Source of the DNA: Fischerella sp. PCC 9605 | GTDB taxonomy: Bacteria > Cyanobacteriota > Cyanobacteriia > Cyanobacteriales > Nostocaceae | Length of the DNA stretch: 64,000 bases | Direction of reading: 5' to 3' | Assembly: GCF_000517105.1 (NCBI RefSeq) | Contig: NZ_KI912151.1 | Span: 1 to 64,000 of the forward strand | Shown: in pieces, positions 17,635 through 27,372 of the stretch | How positions within the stretch are numbered: position 1 is the stretch's first letter | Layout: each line of letters begins with the position of its first letter | The notes under the pieces: model-generated | The model's database searches: none | What the model was told of the DNA's origin: nothing | The model's input: the letters and a program-made list of their open reading frames with translations, nothing else | Position numbers and translations under genes: made by a program

Positions 17635-20196
17635 CTATTCAATTTTTACAAATTTACCGGATTGAATTTGGATTAAAGCGTCAGTACGCTTTGGCTGAAA
17701 CATGAATTTGCGTTCGCCTACGTTTTTATCGAAGTTAAATTCTCCAGTCACACCCTTAACCTTAAAATTCGGATTTCTGAGGATATTGTCTAATTCCTGA
17801 CGATTAGGCTGTGGTTGTTTCAGTAGTTGTTCTAAACCTGTTACAATCGCTTTTGTTGCATCTTTAGCCAACGGACTTCGCCAAGTGTTTAGTTCTGTCT
17901 TCCAAAGTTCCCGAAACGAATTCTTTTCTCTCTCATCAGGGTAGTAGGGAACTGATAATGTTAAACCTTCTACAGATCTTCCTCCTAACTTAATCGTTTG
18001 TTCGGTATACAACGTTGGACTGCCAAACAGCTTCATCGGTGACTGATTTTCTTGCAACGCCTTGAATATTCCTATCGCCTTTGGCAAGTTATTGACATAG
18101 GGTGCGATCATCAAGCTGTTCACATTATTTTTTCTAATTACCTCAACGATAGTATTAGGATTGAAATTTGACTCAGAAAGGTCACAGGATAGCTCGATAT
18201 TATGTCCTTTATATGCTGAAACAACGTACTTAAATTGTGTTCTAAAATCTTCCTGATCGGGGGACACATCTGTATCTACACAAACAGCAACTTTGGGGTT
18301 AGAAATTGCTCTACCAAGACCGTTAGATAATTGTGCGGCGAAAAAAGTAATTTGGGGAACCATGCGAAAAATATACGATGATTCTTGCAAGTTGTTAGCA
18401 AAGCTTGTTGGGGAAACCATGACTAACTTCCCTTGCTTATAAATTGGGGCAGCTGCAATAGAGGCATTACTCGAATTATGTCCGACAACTGCCTGAAGAG
18501 TGGTATCTTTGACAAACTTACGAGCAACTTCTTCAGCTCGCGTACTGTCGTTATTATCATTAGCAATTACCACCTGTAACGACTTGCCATTAATCCCAAT
18601 GTCACGATTAATCTCGTCTTGAACTTCCGCAACACCACGCAAAATCTCTTCTGCTATGGTTTGATTCCCGCCAAAGGGTACGCTGACGGCAATTTTAATT
18701 GTTTCTTTGTTATTAGCTACTTTGGCATTATTTAAATAAATGCGTGCCTCTGGATCGTTAGGATTTTTTTGAAGAGATGCTTTAAAGTTTGTAATGGCAA
18801 CTGAGTAGTTTTTATCCTTAAAAGCTTTCACGCCTGCTTGTTTCTCAGGGGTGCTATTTTGGCTCAAAATTTCTTCCCCTAAGCTAATTCCTGGTGCCAG
18901 GGTAGAATCTTTACTCAAATCGATAATTTTATAGATTACAAAAGCAAGAGTGATTAGCGCGATCGCACCTATACCCCACCAAGTATATTTCTTGATTTTC
19001 TGTTTTGTTTTTGAATTTGTCGATGAATTTTCTACTAATTCCGATAACAATTCTTTTCGTGGATATAATAGTGGTGATTCTTCGGGATTTTGAAAAATTA
19101 CGGGTAACCAAGACGCATTAGGAGACTGATTTTCTATTAACCTTAACTGATCGCGAGCTTCGCCCACAGCTTCATGTAAAGAAGCACCTTCAGCAAAGCT
19201 CGTGAGAAAATAATCTAAAAACTTTTGCGCCACTTCATCATGGATTGGCTCTCGCATCACGATAATATGAGGAATCTGCAAATTTTCCAATTGTCGTGCT
19301 AAACCTAATCCATCACAGGAGTTAAAAATCGCCAGTTTTAATCCATGTTTTACAGCTGTTCTTAAAGCAGTCTTTAGCTGCTGGGGTGATAAATATTCTT
19401 GCTCATTAATCCAAATTCGGGCATCAGTTCCTCCTGGTTCAGTGGAACTATGTCCTGCAAAAAAGACTACATCCCAATGTATATTTTTAAGTTGTTCTCT
19501 GACTTCTTCTGAACGAGGCTTTTTTAGTAGGGTTAATTTCGCTGTAGATAACCTTTTCTGAAGAATATTCCAATCGGTTTTAATATCAATATTCTCATCG
19601 TTTCCCAAAATCACGAGAATTTTCACAGGTAGCCTCAGCGAGCCTTTTTCGGGTGCTTTTCTAGTGCTTAAAGCAACTTCAGAATCGCCATACCATTTTC
19701 CTAGTAAACGCCATAGTTTCCAAGGTAGCTTCTGTAATTCTAGGTTGTTAGTCTGCACGATGAATCTTACAGTCTCATCACTTCTCACCGTATGTAATAA
19801 TGTCTCTTTGATATCCTCTAATGAGGAATGGTCTAACCAATCATTGAAATCTTTTTCTAAATTAAGAGCAGCAGTTTTTGCCTGATCTCCGCTGTTTCCA
19901 CTAGAGTAGTTTGAATTGGTTTGCGGTGGAACCTGAATCTGGCGTAAGCTATTTTCCGGATTGACTTGATTATTTACAGAGTTGCTCCTACCCCACCAAC
20001 GGCAATTTGCATCTTCACCCCAAGCATAGTAAGCTTGTTGCCATTCGGTGTAGCGGGCTGGAACATTTGGTGCCCCGACAAGAAACCCGGTGACTTCTGG
20101 AACACAGAGTTTACCCGTATCCCGAATTTCTAGGTTAACGGGAAAACCTTGCTCAAAATTACCTGCCTCAATCCTAAAGATAACTAGCTTGCTCAT
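17635..20196 (-). CDS. CHAT-protease, transmembrane, ABC-type substrate-binding receptor protein
   Basis: An 853-residue fusion. Residues about 110-390 form a CHAT (caspase-like, clan CD) protease domain with candidate catalytic His249 in VVFFAGHSSTEPGG and Cys294 in LAIFNSCDGLGLA. A single transmembrane helix (about 405-426) follows, then a TPR-like repeat (about 450-495), and a type I periplasmic-binding domain of the branched-chain amino-acid receptor class (about 500-853: IKIAVSVPFGGNQTIAEEIL, VVIANDNNDSTRAEEVARKF, AVVGHNSSNASIAAAPIY, KLVMVSPTSFANNL). The topology suggests a cytoplasmic protease and a periplasmic ligand sensor. I prefer the ATG at 20196; an upstream TTG frame reaches 20247 and would overlap the DUF1822 gene. 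It probably forms an operon with the sigma-like and DUF1822 genes. Confidence 0.8.
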   Translation of the reverse strand: MSKLVIFRIEAGNFEQGFPVNLEIRDTGKLCVPEVTGFLVGAPNVPARYTEWQQAYYAWGEDANCRWWGRSNSVNNQVNPENSLRQIQVPPQTNSNYSSGNSGDQAKTAALNLEKDFNDWLDHSSLEDIKETLLHTVRSDETVRFIVQTNNLELQKLPWKLWRLLGKWYGDSEVALSTRKAPEKGSLRLPVKILVILGNDENIDIKTDWNILQKRLSTAKLTLLKKPRSEEVREQLKNIHWDVVFFAGHSSTEPGGTDARIWINEQEYLSPQQLKTALRTAVKHGLKLAIFNSCDGLGLARQLENLQIPHIIVMREPIHDEVAQKFLDYFLTSFAEGASLHEAVGEARDQLRLIENQSPNASWLPVIFQNPEESPLLYPRKELLSELVENSSTNSKTKQKIKKYTWWGIGAIALITLAFVIYKIIDLSKDSTLAPGISLGEEILSQNSTPEKQAGVKAFKDKNYSVAITNFKASLQKNPNDPEARIYLNNAKVANNKETIKIAVSVPFGGNQTIAEEILRGVAEVQDEINRDIGINGKSLQVVIANDNNDSTRAEEVARKFVKDTTLQAVVGHNSSNASIAAAPIYKQGKLVMVSPTSFANNLQESSYIFRMVPQITFFAAQLSNGLGRAISNPKVAVCVDTDVSPDQEDFRTQFKYVVSAYKGHNIELSCDLSESNFNPNTIVEVIRKNNVNSLMIAPYVNNLPKAIGIFKALQENQSPMKLFGSPTLYTEQTIKLGGRSVEGLTLSVPYYPDEREKNSFRELWKTELNTWRSPLAKDATKAIVTGLEQLLKQPQPNRQELDNILRNPNFKVKGVTGEFNFDKNVGERKFMFQPKRTDALIQIQSGKFVKIE

Positions 20197-20236
20197 TTGT
20201 TTTATCTTTATGGCGGATACTAGAGTCCTGAATTTA

Positions 20237-21643
20237 TCAAACAACAAATTGTTCGGTAGTACTAATATTTTCTAAACTAAGTCGAACGTTGAAGCGATCG
20301 CCTAAATCAGCACTAAAGTATAAAGAAATGTAATCATCTTGCGGTTCGCTTCTGGCCACAGCTTCCAAACCTGGAATGGGAGTGCCATTTTCATACAGTC
20401 CAGTTAATTGTAAACCTGGCGGTAATTTCGTACGTGAAACGAAGCTATCCCGCAGGGAATCACACATTGGATAAGCTCGCAACAACACGGCAACTTCACC
20501 ATTAAGTTTACGTAAAACTGCAACCATCAAAGCGATAGGATGTCCCATCATTTGGACACCTAAATCCATCACCCTTCTGATCGCACTCCCTTGATAATTT
20601 GGAGCAATTGTCCATAAATATTCAGCCGCTTTCCATCGAATGCTTTCATCAGTCGTATTCTGCAATAGATGAACCAATGCATCTCGTTCTTCAATATTAG
20701 AAGGGAAAGTTATCTCACTTTGACTGTTGTACAATTGTTTCACGGCTCGTCTAATCTTTTCTGGTGTTTCTAGTTCAATTCCTCTCACTCGTTGCGCTCG
20801 AAATGCTGGTGCTAAACTATTAGATTTGAATAACTCTTCAAATGTTTGCCAACCTGCTTGTGTAACGCCATCTAACCACCGACTCAAATTCCATATTGGG
20901 GGTGAAACTGGTTGCACCCGTTGTGTATATAATTTCTGTAACCAAAGACTTTCATTTAATAATGCGCCCCACTTTTCAAACTTTACCTTCAGGCGGGGAG
21001 AATAAAGCGAAGGTTTGCTCAGTTCCTCTATTAATTTTTCTGCTTCAGTATCTGATAATTTAGGTAAAGGCGTTATTTCGCCTTTTTCATTTGGACAAAA
21101 TTTAGACGCTATTCCCAGGTTCTCTAAGTTAGGAATTACCCAATCTCCCTCAACATAATAGAGGCGATAAATTGGTTCATAATCTGCTTTAGCTTTCAAT
21201 CTACACCGAGAAATAAAACCCCAAAAATGGAGATATTGCTCTTGTAAATCTACCCTTATAGGTAAATAGTAATCCGCTGTCCAATCGGGAATATCGACCC
21301 ATTCTTGAGGAACAGCAAAATCTGCAATATCAATGGTATCATTGGGAATCAGTACCAGCCTTTTGCTACCGAAATTAATCCCGCATCCATTGACGAATTC
21401 CCAAATCTTGGGCAAATCTTTTTCATTGGGAAATACACTCAGGGAAGTTTCTAACCCTAATTTCTCCTGCATCCACTTCAAAAAGGCATTCAGACATAGG
21501 CGATTGAGATAAGCATTATTGAATCCTGTTTCATTAGAGTAATGTTGAGAAACTGGTTTAGCTAGCTCCAAATCGCTGTCTGACAATTCTAACCACATAT
21601 GCTCGGAATAAATCTGGCTTAAGGTTTGGATAATTAACTTCAT
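20237..21643 (-). CDS. DUF1822 family protein
   Basis: A 468-residue soluble protein with the DUF1822 pattern: an N-terminal SNETGFNNAYLNRLCLNAFLKWMQE helix region, a middle part describing a beta-rich domain (WVDIPDWTADYYLPIRVDLQ, LHFWGFISRC) and a C-terminal domain with LNGEVAVLLRAYPM, LPPGLQLTGLYENGTPI and DRFNVRLSLE. DUF1822 genes in cyanobacteria often sit beside CHAT proteases and sigma-like genes, as here. The function is unknown. Its start is 15 bp downstream of the sigma-like gene's stop, and its end lies next to the CHAT gene start, so an operon is likely. Confidence 0.75.
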   Translation of the reverse strand: MKLIIQTLSQIYSEHMWLELSDSDLELAKPVSQHYSNETGFNNAYLNRLCLNAFLKWMQEKLGLETSLSVFPNEKDLPKIWEFVNGCGINFGSKRLVLIPNDTIDIADFAVPQEWVDIPDWTADYYLPIRVDLQEQYLHFWGFISRCRLKAKADYEPIYRLYYVEGDWVIPNLENLGIASKFCPNEKGEITPLPKLSDTEAEKLIEELSKPSLYSPRLKVKFEKWGALLNESLWLQKLYTQRVQPVSPPIWNLSRWLDGVTQAGWQTFEELFKSNSLAPAFRAQRVRGIELETPEKIRRAVKQLYNSQSEITFPSNIEERDALVHLLQNTTDESIRWKAAEYLWTIAPNYQGSAIRRVMDLGVQMMGHPIALMVAVLRKLNGEVAVLLRAYPMCDSLRDSFVSRTKLPPGLQLTGLYENGTPIPGLEAVARSEPQDDYISLYFSADLGDRFNVRLSLENISTTEQFVV

Positions 21644-21658
21644 TGCTTTGTCTCTTGT

Positions 21659-23119
21659 TTACTGTAAATAACATTTCAGAATCATTTCTAACCGGGTTTC
21701 AGTCAGGGCAGTTATTCTCTTTTCTGCTGCACTTTGAAGCTGAAACTGAAGTTGAATTTCATTCTGAATTTGCGCAATCATACTGTTGTATAACCATTGC
21801 CTTATCACTTGCAACAAATCCTTTACTTCTGTTTCACTTTTCTGAACTTTATCGGCAATTTCTGATGGTTTCAATCTCACAATATAAAAGAATTTTAATA
21901 TTTCTCGGCTCTGCCTTCCCAAAAACTGAATTGTTCTTTCAAAAAAGCTATCGATTTGATCAGAATAGTATTGACATAACACAGCTTCAATTTCATTCAA
22001 CCCTTCAGAACTTGGTTCAAGGTTTGCCCAATTCCAAATTTCTGTCAAGATGTAATTGTTTAGCCGCTGAAGAAGGCGACAGATTTGGTATTGTGCTTGA
22101 CTTCTCAATTCCTTACCAATTTGAGCTTGTTTCAGTTCTAAACCATATCGAAGAAAAAGTATTTGCTTATCTTGAGTTTCTTTCAATTCTTCCAGTAGAT
22201 GAGAGAGAAAATTTCGGAATTCAGCTACTATTTGATTTCTTGACTCATCTACTCTTGTTTGATAGGGTATATCGTCTATTAAAGATACGTCTCCATCTGA
22301 TTGTGAATGTAATAACGTATCGAGAGAATCAAGAGGAGGGTCTAAAAATTGTCGAATTGCTTTGCCAATATTTTCTAACCAGATTTTAATCTCTTCGACC
22401 TGATTATTTTGTTTCTCAATTTCAGGTAACTTTAGTGTTACCTGAACTTCGCCATAAAGTTTGGCAATTTCCTGAAAATGTTCTGGTTGAAATTTGTTGA
22501 CTCCTAAATGAATTGAATTTCTGATTTCTTGGAAACACTGCCAAACCAGCAGATATTGAGATAATTCTGCTGGGCTGTAACCTGAGTGATACAATGCTTC
22601 TTTAACTCGTTTTCGGCTAGAGCGTGCAGCTAAACCTAAGTCGGTTTGGCCAAGTGTATCTAATCCTGTAAAGTCTCGCAATTTGGGAATGAGAAGATGC
22701 TTGATTTTAGTATCAGAAAAACTTTTTAAAGTCGGATACCAATATTCAATTTGAGAGCGTTGAGTGTCAAATTTTTCAAAAAATTCTCCAGGATGAATCG
22801 CTACTTCAACTCCCATTTGGATTAAATCTCGCAAGCAACTATAACCTAAATGAGCGAGGCGTCGAGCGACTTTTTCACAACGTCTTACTAGAAAAGCAAT
22901 CCAATGGTATCGGAGTAGTTCATACTCTGGATGCTGCTGTAACTCCTCAAATAAATAGCGAGCTATTCTGGCTTCCAGTATTTTTTCATTGCATTGTGCT
23001 TCATGTTCTATTTTTTGACGCAACCCGTTAATCCGTAAGCGTAACCGTGGTTCAATTCGCCAGATAATGCGATGTTCCTCTATGCTGTCGGGTAAGCTAT
23101 AAAAGCATTCCAATGGCAT
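21659..23119 (-). CDS. Sigma-70-like regulatory protein (divergent)
   Basis: A 486-residue, Glu/Gln/Leu-rich, almost wholly helical protein. It shows sigma-like features: a long helical middle, and ILFLRYGLELKQAQIGKEL and ILKFFYIVRLKPSEIADKVQ, which read like two sigma region-4 helix-turn-helix units (the LRPSEIAxxL pattern). I call it a divergent sigma-70-type factor, as annotated for similar cyanobacterial genes beside DUF1822. Region 2 (-10 recognition) is not obvious, so it could be an anti-sigma partner or an adaptor. First gene of the DUF1822-CHAT operon; ATG at 23119. Confidence 0.55.
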   Translation of the reverse strand: MPLECFYSLPDSIEEHRIIWRIEPRLRLRINGLRQKIEHEAQCNEKILEARIARYLFEELQQHPEYELLRYHWIAFLVRRCEKVARRLAHLGYSCLRDLIQMGVEVAIHPGEFFEKFDTQRSQIEYWYPTLKSFSDTKIKHLLIPKLRDFTGLDTLGQTDLGLAARSSRKRVKEALYHSGYSPAELSQYLLVWQCFQEIRNSIHLGVNKFQPEHFQEIAKLYGEVQVTLKLPEIEKQNNQVEEIKIWLENIGKAIRQFLDPPLDSLDTLLHSQSDGDVSLIDDIPYQTRVDESRNQIVAEFRNFLSHLLEELKETQDKQILFLRYGLELKQAQIGKELRSQAQYQICRLLQRLNNYILTEIWNWANLEPSSEGLNEIEAVLCQYYSDQIDSFFERTIQFLGRQSREILKFFYIVRLKPSEIADKVQKSETEVKDLLQVIRQWLYNSMIAQIQNEIQLQFQLQSAAEKRITALTETRLEMILKCYLQ

Positions 23120-24321
23120 GACTTTAACCTTAGCAACTCCCTTAAACGCTCTAGACTCGCTACAAAGGTTTGACTCCCTGTAATTTGGTCTACTGCTTTA
23201 TGATTGAGATTAGGTCAAAAATTTATGCAATTGAAGACGCTCCAGAGGGGCAACTTCAATTGCCTGAAACACATGCCTGGAAATAATTTCAGCCTTACTA
23301 CTCAGATGCTGATTGTGAGCTTCGCAGCGAGGTGTGCGATCGCATAACTGGGCTACGTAATTGCAGCAATTTGGAATAAGCAGCGATTAGCGTTTTAAAA
23401 CACTTGGGTGAGGTGAAATGCCCCTATTTAAAGCTGTTGGAAGACAAAGCGCATTTTTCTTAGATGGCCACAAAATAATGATGGATAGGTAACGGAATCA
23501 ATATTCTGTTACTAGTTTTCTAATACGAGGTGCGATCGCCCCTATCTTAATTTTCTCGTACCGTTTTGTTCTTTCCACTTCGGAAGCAAAGTTCGCTTTT
23601 CCTGTTCCCTATCCGGGAGTAACAGACCCCTACGGGAGCGCTTGTGCGAGGAGCGATCGCGGACTTCGCCCAAACTATGAAAGAACACTGCTCTCGATAA
23701 AGAATGTTTCAATTCCCCCTTATTCAGTTCTGCCGTCGTTCTACACCGCAGTTTTGGACTTTGCATCCACTCATATGATACTTAATCTGACAGCGTGATA
23801 GTGATTGAAACAGAGACAGTAAATGCTTTTATTAAAGTCTGTCAGAAAAATAGTCAATTGTTTTACATTGGTTAATTAAAGCAATATGTAGACAGCTTTT
23901 AAGGCTAAAAACAATAAATATTACCACTGCTAAATCTCGGGCCGATCGTGGTAATTTTTATTACTTTGTTAGCCCTAAACGAGTGGAAATTTGGTGAGAC
24001 AGTATGCCAGTACGTTCAGATAATTTTTTGATTTCAAAGCAATTACACAATTGAAGTTGACAGCATCTTAAAAAAAGCAAACAATAATATTTTCAGGGAT
24101 ATTTACCTCTTTTGATAGATGAGTTCGCATTTGATAAATTTTGTGCAAAAATAGCTATCTTTATATCAGAAAATTTTTATCAAAACTTATGCATTCTTAA
24201 TTTTTTTATAAATAAAAATCCTTTATGATTATTTGTAGTCTCAATTACATTTAGCAAACTTCAAAGATTCGGCGAAGAAAATCTCTGCTTTCACTCAGTT
24301 TTGATTAGCAAGGAGATCATC
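23120..24321. other. 1.2-kb intergenic region, promoter area, no convincing gene
   Basis: No supported gene in 1.2 kb. Frames of up to 74 codons exist but read as chance. A short plus-strand stretch at 23199-23300 (frame beginning MIEIRSKIYAIEDAPEGQLQ, then a stop) has protein-like composition and may be a remnant. HIP1-like sites lie near 23337 and 23655. Bases 24000-24300 are AT-rich and should hold the promoter of the SH3b gene; 23120-23200 that of the sigma-like operon. Confidence 0.4.
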
Positions 24322-24990
24322 GTGGAATGTCTGGCTTATACGGAAATGGCTCTTGCCTATACAGAGCCAAATCCAGATGAAATTCGTCTGCCCGAGATTA
24401 AATTCAATTCTAATTGGCACCAACATTTCAAATCTGCTGGGTTAATTTTCGCTAGTATTAGCATTTTGTTAGCAACTCTGGCTCCTATCAAAGAAGTTTC
24501 AGCATACTATAGCCATCCAGGTAAATATTATGTAAGAACAAACGGTGGTTGTCTGCATGTCCGCACTGGACCAGGTACTCACTATAGATCTGTTGCGTGT
24601 TACCCAAATGGCTCTCGACTGCGGGTCGTAGGATACAGGCATGGGTTTGCTCGTTTATCTAATGGTTGTTACGTTGCTGCCCAATGGATTAGACCCAAAC
24701 GTGTTAAAGACTGTATCCATTGTTATGGATATAGAAGAGTTAAGCATTATTACGGCCATAGAAGAGTTAAGCATTATTATTCACGTTCACGTATTCTCAC
24801 AATCGGCTCTCGAGGATCGGCGGTGATACGAGTTCAAAGAGCTTTAGGAGTAAGAGCTACTGGATACTACGGTTACGCCACTGCAAACGCAGTCCGACAC
24901 TTCCAAGCAAATAGTGGCTTAATTGTAGATGGAGTAGTTGGACCTCAAACACGAAGGGCATTAGGAATATACGCTGGAACATACTATTAA
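24322..24990 (+). CDS. Secreted SH3b and peptidoglycan-binding-domain protein
   Basis: A 222-residue protein. Residues about 38-60 form a hydrophobic segment (GLIFASISILLATLAP) consistent with a signal anchor after a long N-region. An SH3b domain follows (about 72-125: CLHVRTGPGTHYRSVACYPNGS, NGCYVAAQWI), then a His/Tyr/Arg-rich repeat (RRVKHYYGHRRVKHYYSR) and a PG_binding_1 domain (about 155-215: GSRGSAVIRVQRALGV, GYYGYATANAVRHFQ, DGVVGPQTRRALG). It is probably a cell-wall-binding exported protein without an enzymatic domain. I use the GTG at 24322 since aaggag lies 8 bases before it. A strong terminator follows at 25063. Confidence 0.8.
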   Translation: MECLAYTEMALAYTEPNPDEIRLPEIKFNSNWHQHFKSAGLIFASISILLATLAPIKEVSAYYSHPGKYYVRTNGGCLHVRTGPGTHYRSVACYPNGSRLRVVGYRHGFARLSNGCYVAAQWIRPKRVKDCIHCYGYRRVKHYYGHRRVKHYYSRSRILTIGSRGSAVIRVQRALGVRATGYYGYATANAVRHFQANSGLIVDGVVGPQTRRALGIYAGTYY

Positions 24991-25062
24991 GAAGATTTCA
25001 GCAATAAGCTTGTTTTCAAAGCATCTGATGGTTTTATCTGAGAAATTGATTAGCGTTACTAT

Positions 25063-25094
25063 ACCTTTCATGGACTGAACTGAAAGGTTTTTTT
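25063..25094 (+). terminator. Rho-independent terminator after the SH3b gene
   Basis: Stem acctttca (25063-25070) and tgaaaggt (25081-25088) with a 10-base loop, followed by a run of T. It lies 70 bp downstream of the SH3b/PG-binding gene. Confidence 0.8.
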
Positions 25095-25157
25095 ATGTCT
25101 ACATACAAGTCTGCGCTCATACGAAATCTGCTCCCTATGACCCATTACCTAAATTTG

Positions 25158-25183
25158 TAGAGACGTAGCATGCTACGTCTCTA
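25158..25183. repeat. Perfect palindrome tagagacgtagca/tgctacgtctcta
   Basis: A perfect 26-base palindrome. The same element recurs at 30147-30175 with one central base, and a degenerate form sits inside the esterase gene at 10701-10728. It is a dispersed palindromic repeat family. Confidence 0.8.
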
Positions 25184-25212
25184 ATCTGAGTTACTAGACT
25201 TTTTGATTTCGG

Positions 25213-26328
25213 CTAAAAAAGCCCCAAATAATTTTGCACAATTTGTAAAATTCGCTCTGCCGCATGACCATCTCCAAAAGGATTGATGGCATTTGCCATT
25301 GCTTCATACGCAGCTGGGTTAGCTAGCAACTCAGCTGCGTTAGCAACTATTGTTTCTGGTTGAGTTCCTACAAGTTTAGCTGTACCAGCCGTAACAGCCT
25401 CTGGTCTTTCTGTCGTTTCTCGCAGAACTAAGACTGGTTTGCCAAGACTAGGTGCTTCTTCCTGCAAACCGCCAGAATCGGTGAGGAGGAGATGCGATCG
25501 CATAATAGCCCCCACTAGTTCCGCATAATCTAAAGGTTCTGTTAAAAAAATCCGGGGATGATTCCCCAACATTGCCTGCAACGGTTCTCGTACCGTCGGA
25601 TTGCGGTGTAACGGCAACAGCAAAGCTGTATCAGGAAACTTATCTAATATCTGTAAAAATCCTTGGGCGATTCCTTGCAGTGGTTCTCCCCAATTCTCGC
25701 GTCGATGCACGGTTGCCAACAAGACACGATATTGACTCCATTCCAGCCCAGGAATATCACAGGCAGGTTCAGTTGCTGCAACATTCAACAGTGCATCAAT
25801 CACCGTGTTACCTGTCAGGTGAATTTCACCTAAAACACCGGAATGATGAAGATTTTTTACAGCCAAGGGCGTTGGCGCAAAGTGTAACTGAGTCAGTTGC
25901 GAAATCAGTCGTCGATTGGCTTCTTCTGGGTAAGGATTAAATAAGTAATCAGTTCTTAAGCCAGCTTCTACATGTCCTACAGAAATTTTGTGGTAAAAGG
26001 CTGCCAAAGTTGCTGCAAATGCTGTGGTAGTATCTCCCTGCACCAAAATTAAATCTGGCTTGTTTTCTTGGAATAATCCTTCTAATCCTTGCAAACTGCG
26101 GCAAGTAATATCAGTCAAAGATTGCTGCGGCTGCATAATTTCCAGATCGCGATCCGCCTTGAGGTTGAAAAGCCGCATCACTTGCTCAACCATTTCGCGA
26201 TGCTGTCCGGTTAAAATTACTTGTGTCTGGAAGCTTAGAGAATTTTGGAAAGCTTGAATTACCGGTGCTAGTTTTATCGCTTCCGGGCGAGTGCCTAAGA
26301 TAATGTAAACTCGTTTGTCATTAGTCAT
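25213..26328 (-). CDS. wecB: UDP-N-acetylglucosamine 2-epimerase (non-hydrolysing)
   Basis: A 371-residue enzyme that interconverts UDP-GlcNAc and UDP-ManNAc for surface polysaccharide. The N-terminal IILGTRPEAIKLAPVIQAF binds the nucleotide; QGDTTTAFAATLAAFY, VGHVEAGLRTDYLFNPYPEE and NRRLISQLTQLHFAPT are family motifs; the C-terminal GxGGLQEE-type SGGLQEEAPSLGKPVLVLR and TERPEAVTAGTAKLVG complete the GT-B-like fold. The length is normal and the catalytic Asp, Glu and His residues are in place. It is monocistronic. Its first codons (MTND) arise at the edge of a cattagt heptamer repeat. Confidence 0.93.
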   Translation of the reverse strand: MTNDKRVYIILGTRPEAIKLAPVIQAFQNSLSFQTQVILTGQHREMVEQVMRLFNLKADRDLEIMQPQQSLTDITCRSLQGLEGLFQENKPDLILVQGDTTTAFAATLAAFYHKISVGHVEAGLRTDYLFNPYPEEANRRLISQLTQLHFAPTPLAVKNLHHSGVLGEIHLTGNTVIDALLNVAATEPACDIPGLEWSQYRVLLATVHRRENWGEPLQGIAQGFLQILDKFPDTALLLPLHRNPTVREPLQAMLGNHPRIFLTEPLDYAELVGAIMRSHLLLTDSGGLQEEAPSLGKPVLVLRETTERPEAVTAGTAKLVGTQPETIVANAAELLANPAAYEAMANAINPFGDGHAAERILQIVQNYLGLF

Positions 26329-26400
26329 TAGTCATTAGTCATTAGTCATTAGTTAATGGTCAATAGTTAATGGTCAATGGTAAATAGTCAATACCCATAA
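26318..26400. repeat. STRR heptanucleotide repeats (attagtc)
   Basis: Tandem seven-base units of attagtc followed by degenerate ttaatgg/tcaatag copies, upstream of and overlapping the first codons of wecB. Same class as the arrays at 10241, 53880 and 57143. Confidence 0.8.
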
Positions 26401-26437
26401 AGGACAAATGACAAATGACAGATGACAAAAAAGCATG

Positions 26438-26459
26438 AAAAAACCCGGCATAACCGGGC
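26438..26459 (-). terminator. Rho-independent terminator for the 26493-26867 gene
   Basis: On the minus strand the stem cccgg/ccggg with a five-base loop is followed by six T. It lies about 35 bp after the stop of the small membrane protein gene. Confidence 0.75.
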
Positions 26460-26492
26460 AGGATGCACTGTTTGTCGAATTTAGCAGTTTAG

Positions 26493-26867
26493 TTATAGTT
26501 TGATATCACAGGTTAGTGGGCAAGCAGCATAGACAGTCTTTTGCATTTCTTCTGTTTCTCCATGCAACCAGCTTAACCATTTAACTTCTTTAGGGTGAAT
26601 ACCTTTAGCAGTTAGTACACCTGCACCAACAACAACTGCCAAAACATTAAACAGAATTAAACCCCCTGCCACAAGCAAAACAGCACTAACTGGCATAACC
26701 GATTGCAAAACAATCGACAACAGACATCCAACCGTAGCCATCAAAACAACTAAAGGAAAACCGACAACCAGCAAGCATACTGCCAATGTAAAAGTCCATA
26801 TCAAAAAGCTTTTAACCATTAACAAGGAATCGGTCTTGCCTAAATCGGACGTGTGTGAAAAAGCCAT
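26493..26867 (-). CDS. Small hypothetical membrane protein (124 aa)
   Basis: A 124-residue protein with two long hydrophobic regions (about 17-55 and 58-88), each enough for one or two helices, and a polar tail containing KEVKWLSWLHGE and a terminal CPLTCDIKL. A ribosome-binding site (gggagaaaag) precedes the ATG. I do not recognise a family. It has its own promoter region and a good terminator, so it is likely a real single-gene unit. Confidence 0.6.
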   Translation of the reverse strand: MAFSHTSDLGKTDSLLMVKSFLIWTFTLAVCLLVVGFPLVVLMATVGCLLSIVLQSVMPVSAVLLVAGGLILFNVLAVVVGAGVLTAKGIHPKEVKWLSWLHGETEEMQKTVYAACPLTCDIKL

Positions 26868-27250
26868 AACTTTTCTCCCAAATACACAAATTAAAGATTG
26901 GAATTCAGAAGCATCTCGTTGGTGTTGATAACCAAAGGGATCAACAATTAGTGAAGTTCAGTATATAAAAACCAATTGAGAAGATGAGCATTTATTTAAT
27001 AAAATTTACAGTTAAGCTTTTCTAATGATGGATGAAGGCTAACTGGGCATTTTGACAGAAAACTAGTTTTTGCCATCTATCTTTAGGCATATAAGCTACA
27101 GGTTACTACCTCATTAGATAGATATAAAGACTATGATTCTGGTAATTTTAACATTTCTTATAAAAATCAAAGATAATTCTCATAATTTAAATTTGACTAA
27201 AGAAATTATCTAGTGTTATTTGCCAATAAGAAGGTTGGAGGCAGAAGTTG

Positions 27251-27283
27251 AAAAGCTTATTTTCTAAGCTTTTTGTTTTTTTT
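27251..27283 (+). terminator. Orphan Rho-independent terminator
   Basis: Stem aaaagctt/aagctttt with a 7-base loop followed by an eight-T tract on the plus strand. No plus-strand gene lies upstream within 2 kb, so it may end a small RNA transcribed from 26900-27250. Confidence 0.55.
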
Positions 27284-27372
27284 GAATAGTCGCATTTTTT
27301 CTGTTGTGATGTACTAGCGTGAATTGCTAGAAAATTTTCTCATTTCAGTTCGCAAGGTATTGAAGTATTAAA

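Noticed and set aside
23542-23766. 74-codon minus-strand frame at 23.5 kb
   Set aside because: Arg/Lys-rich composition driven by repeat-like GC sequence; no start signal.
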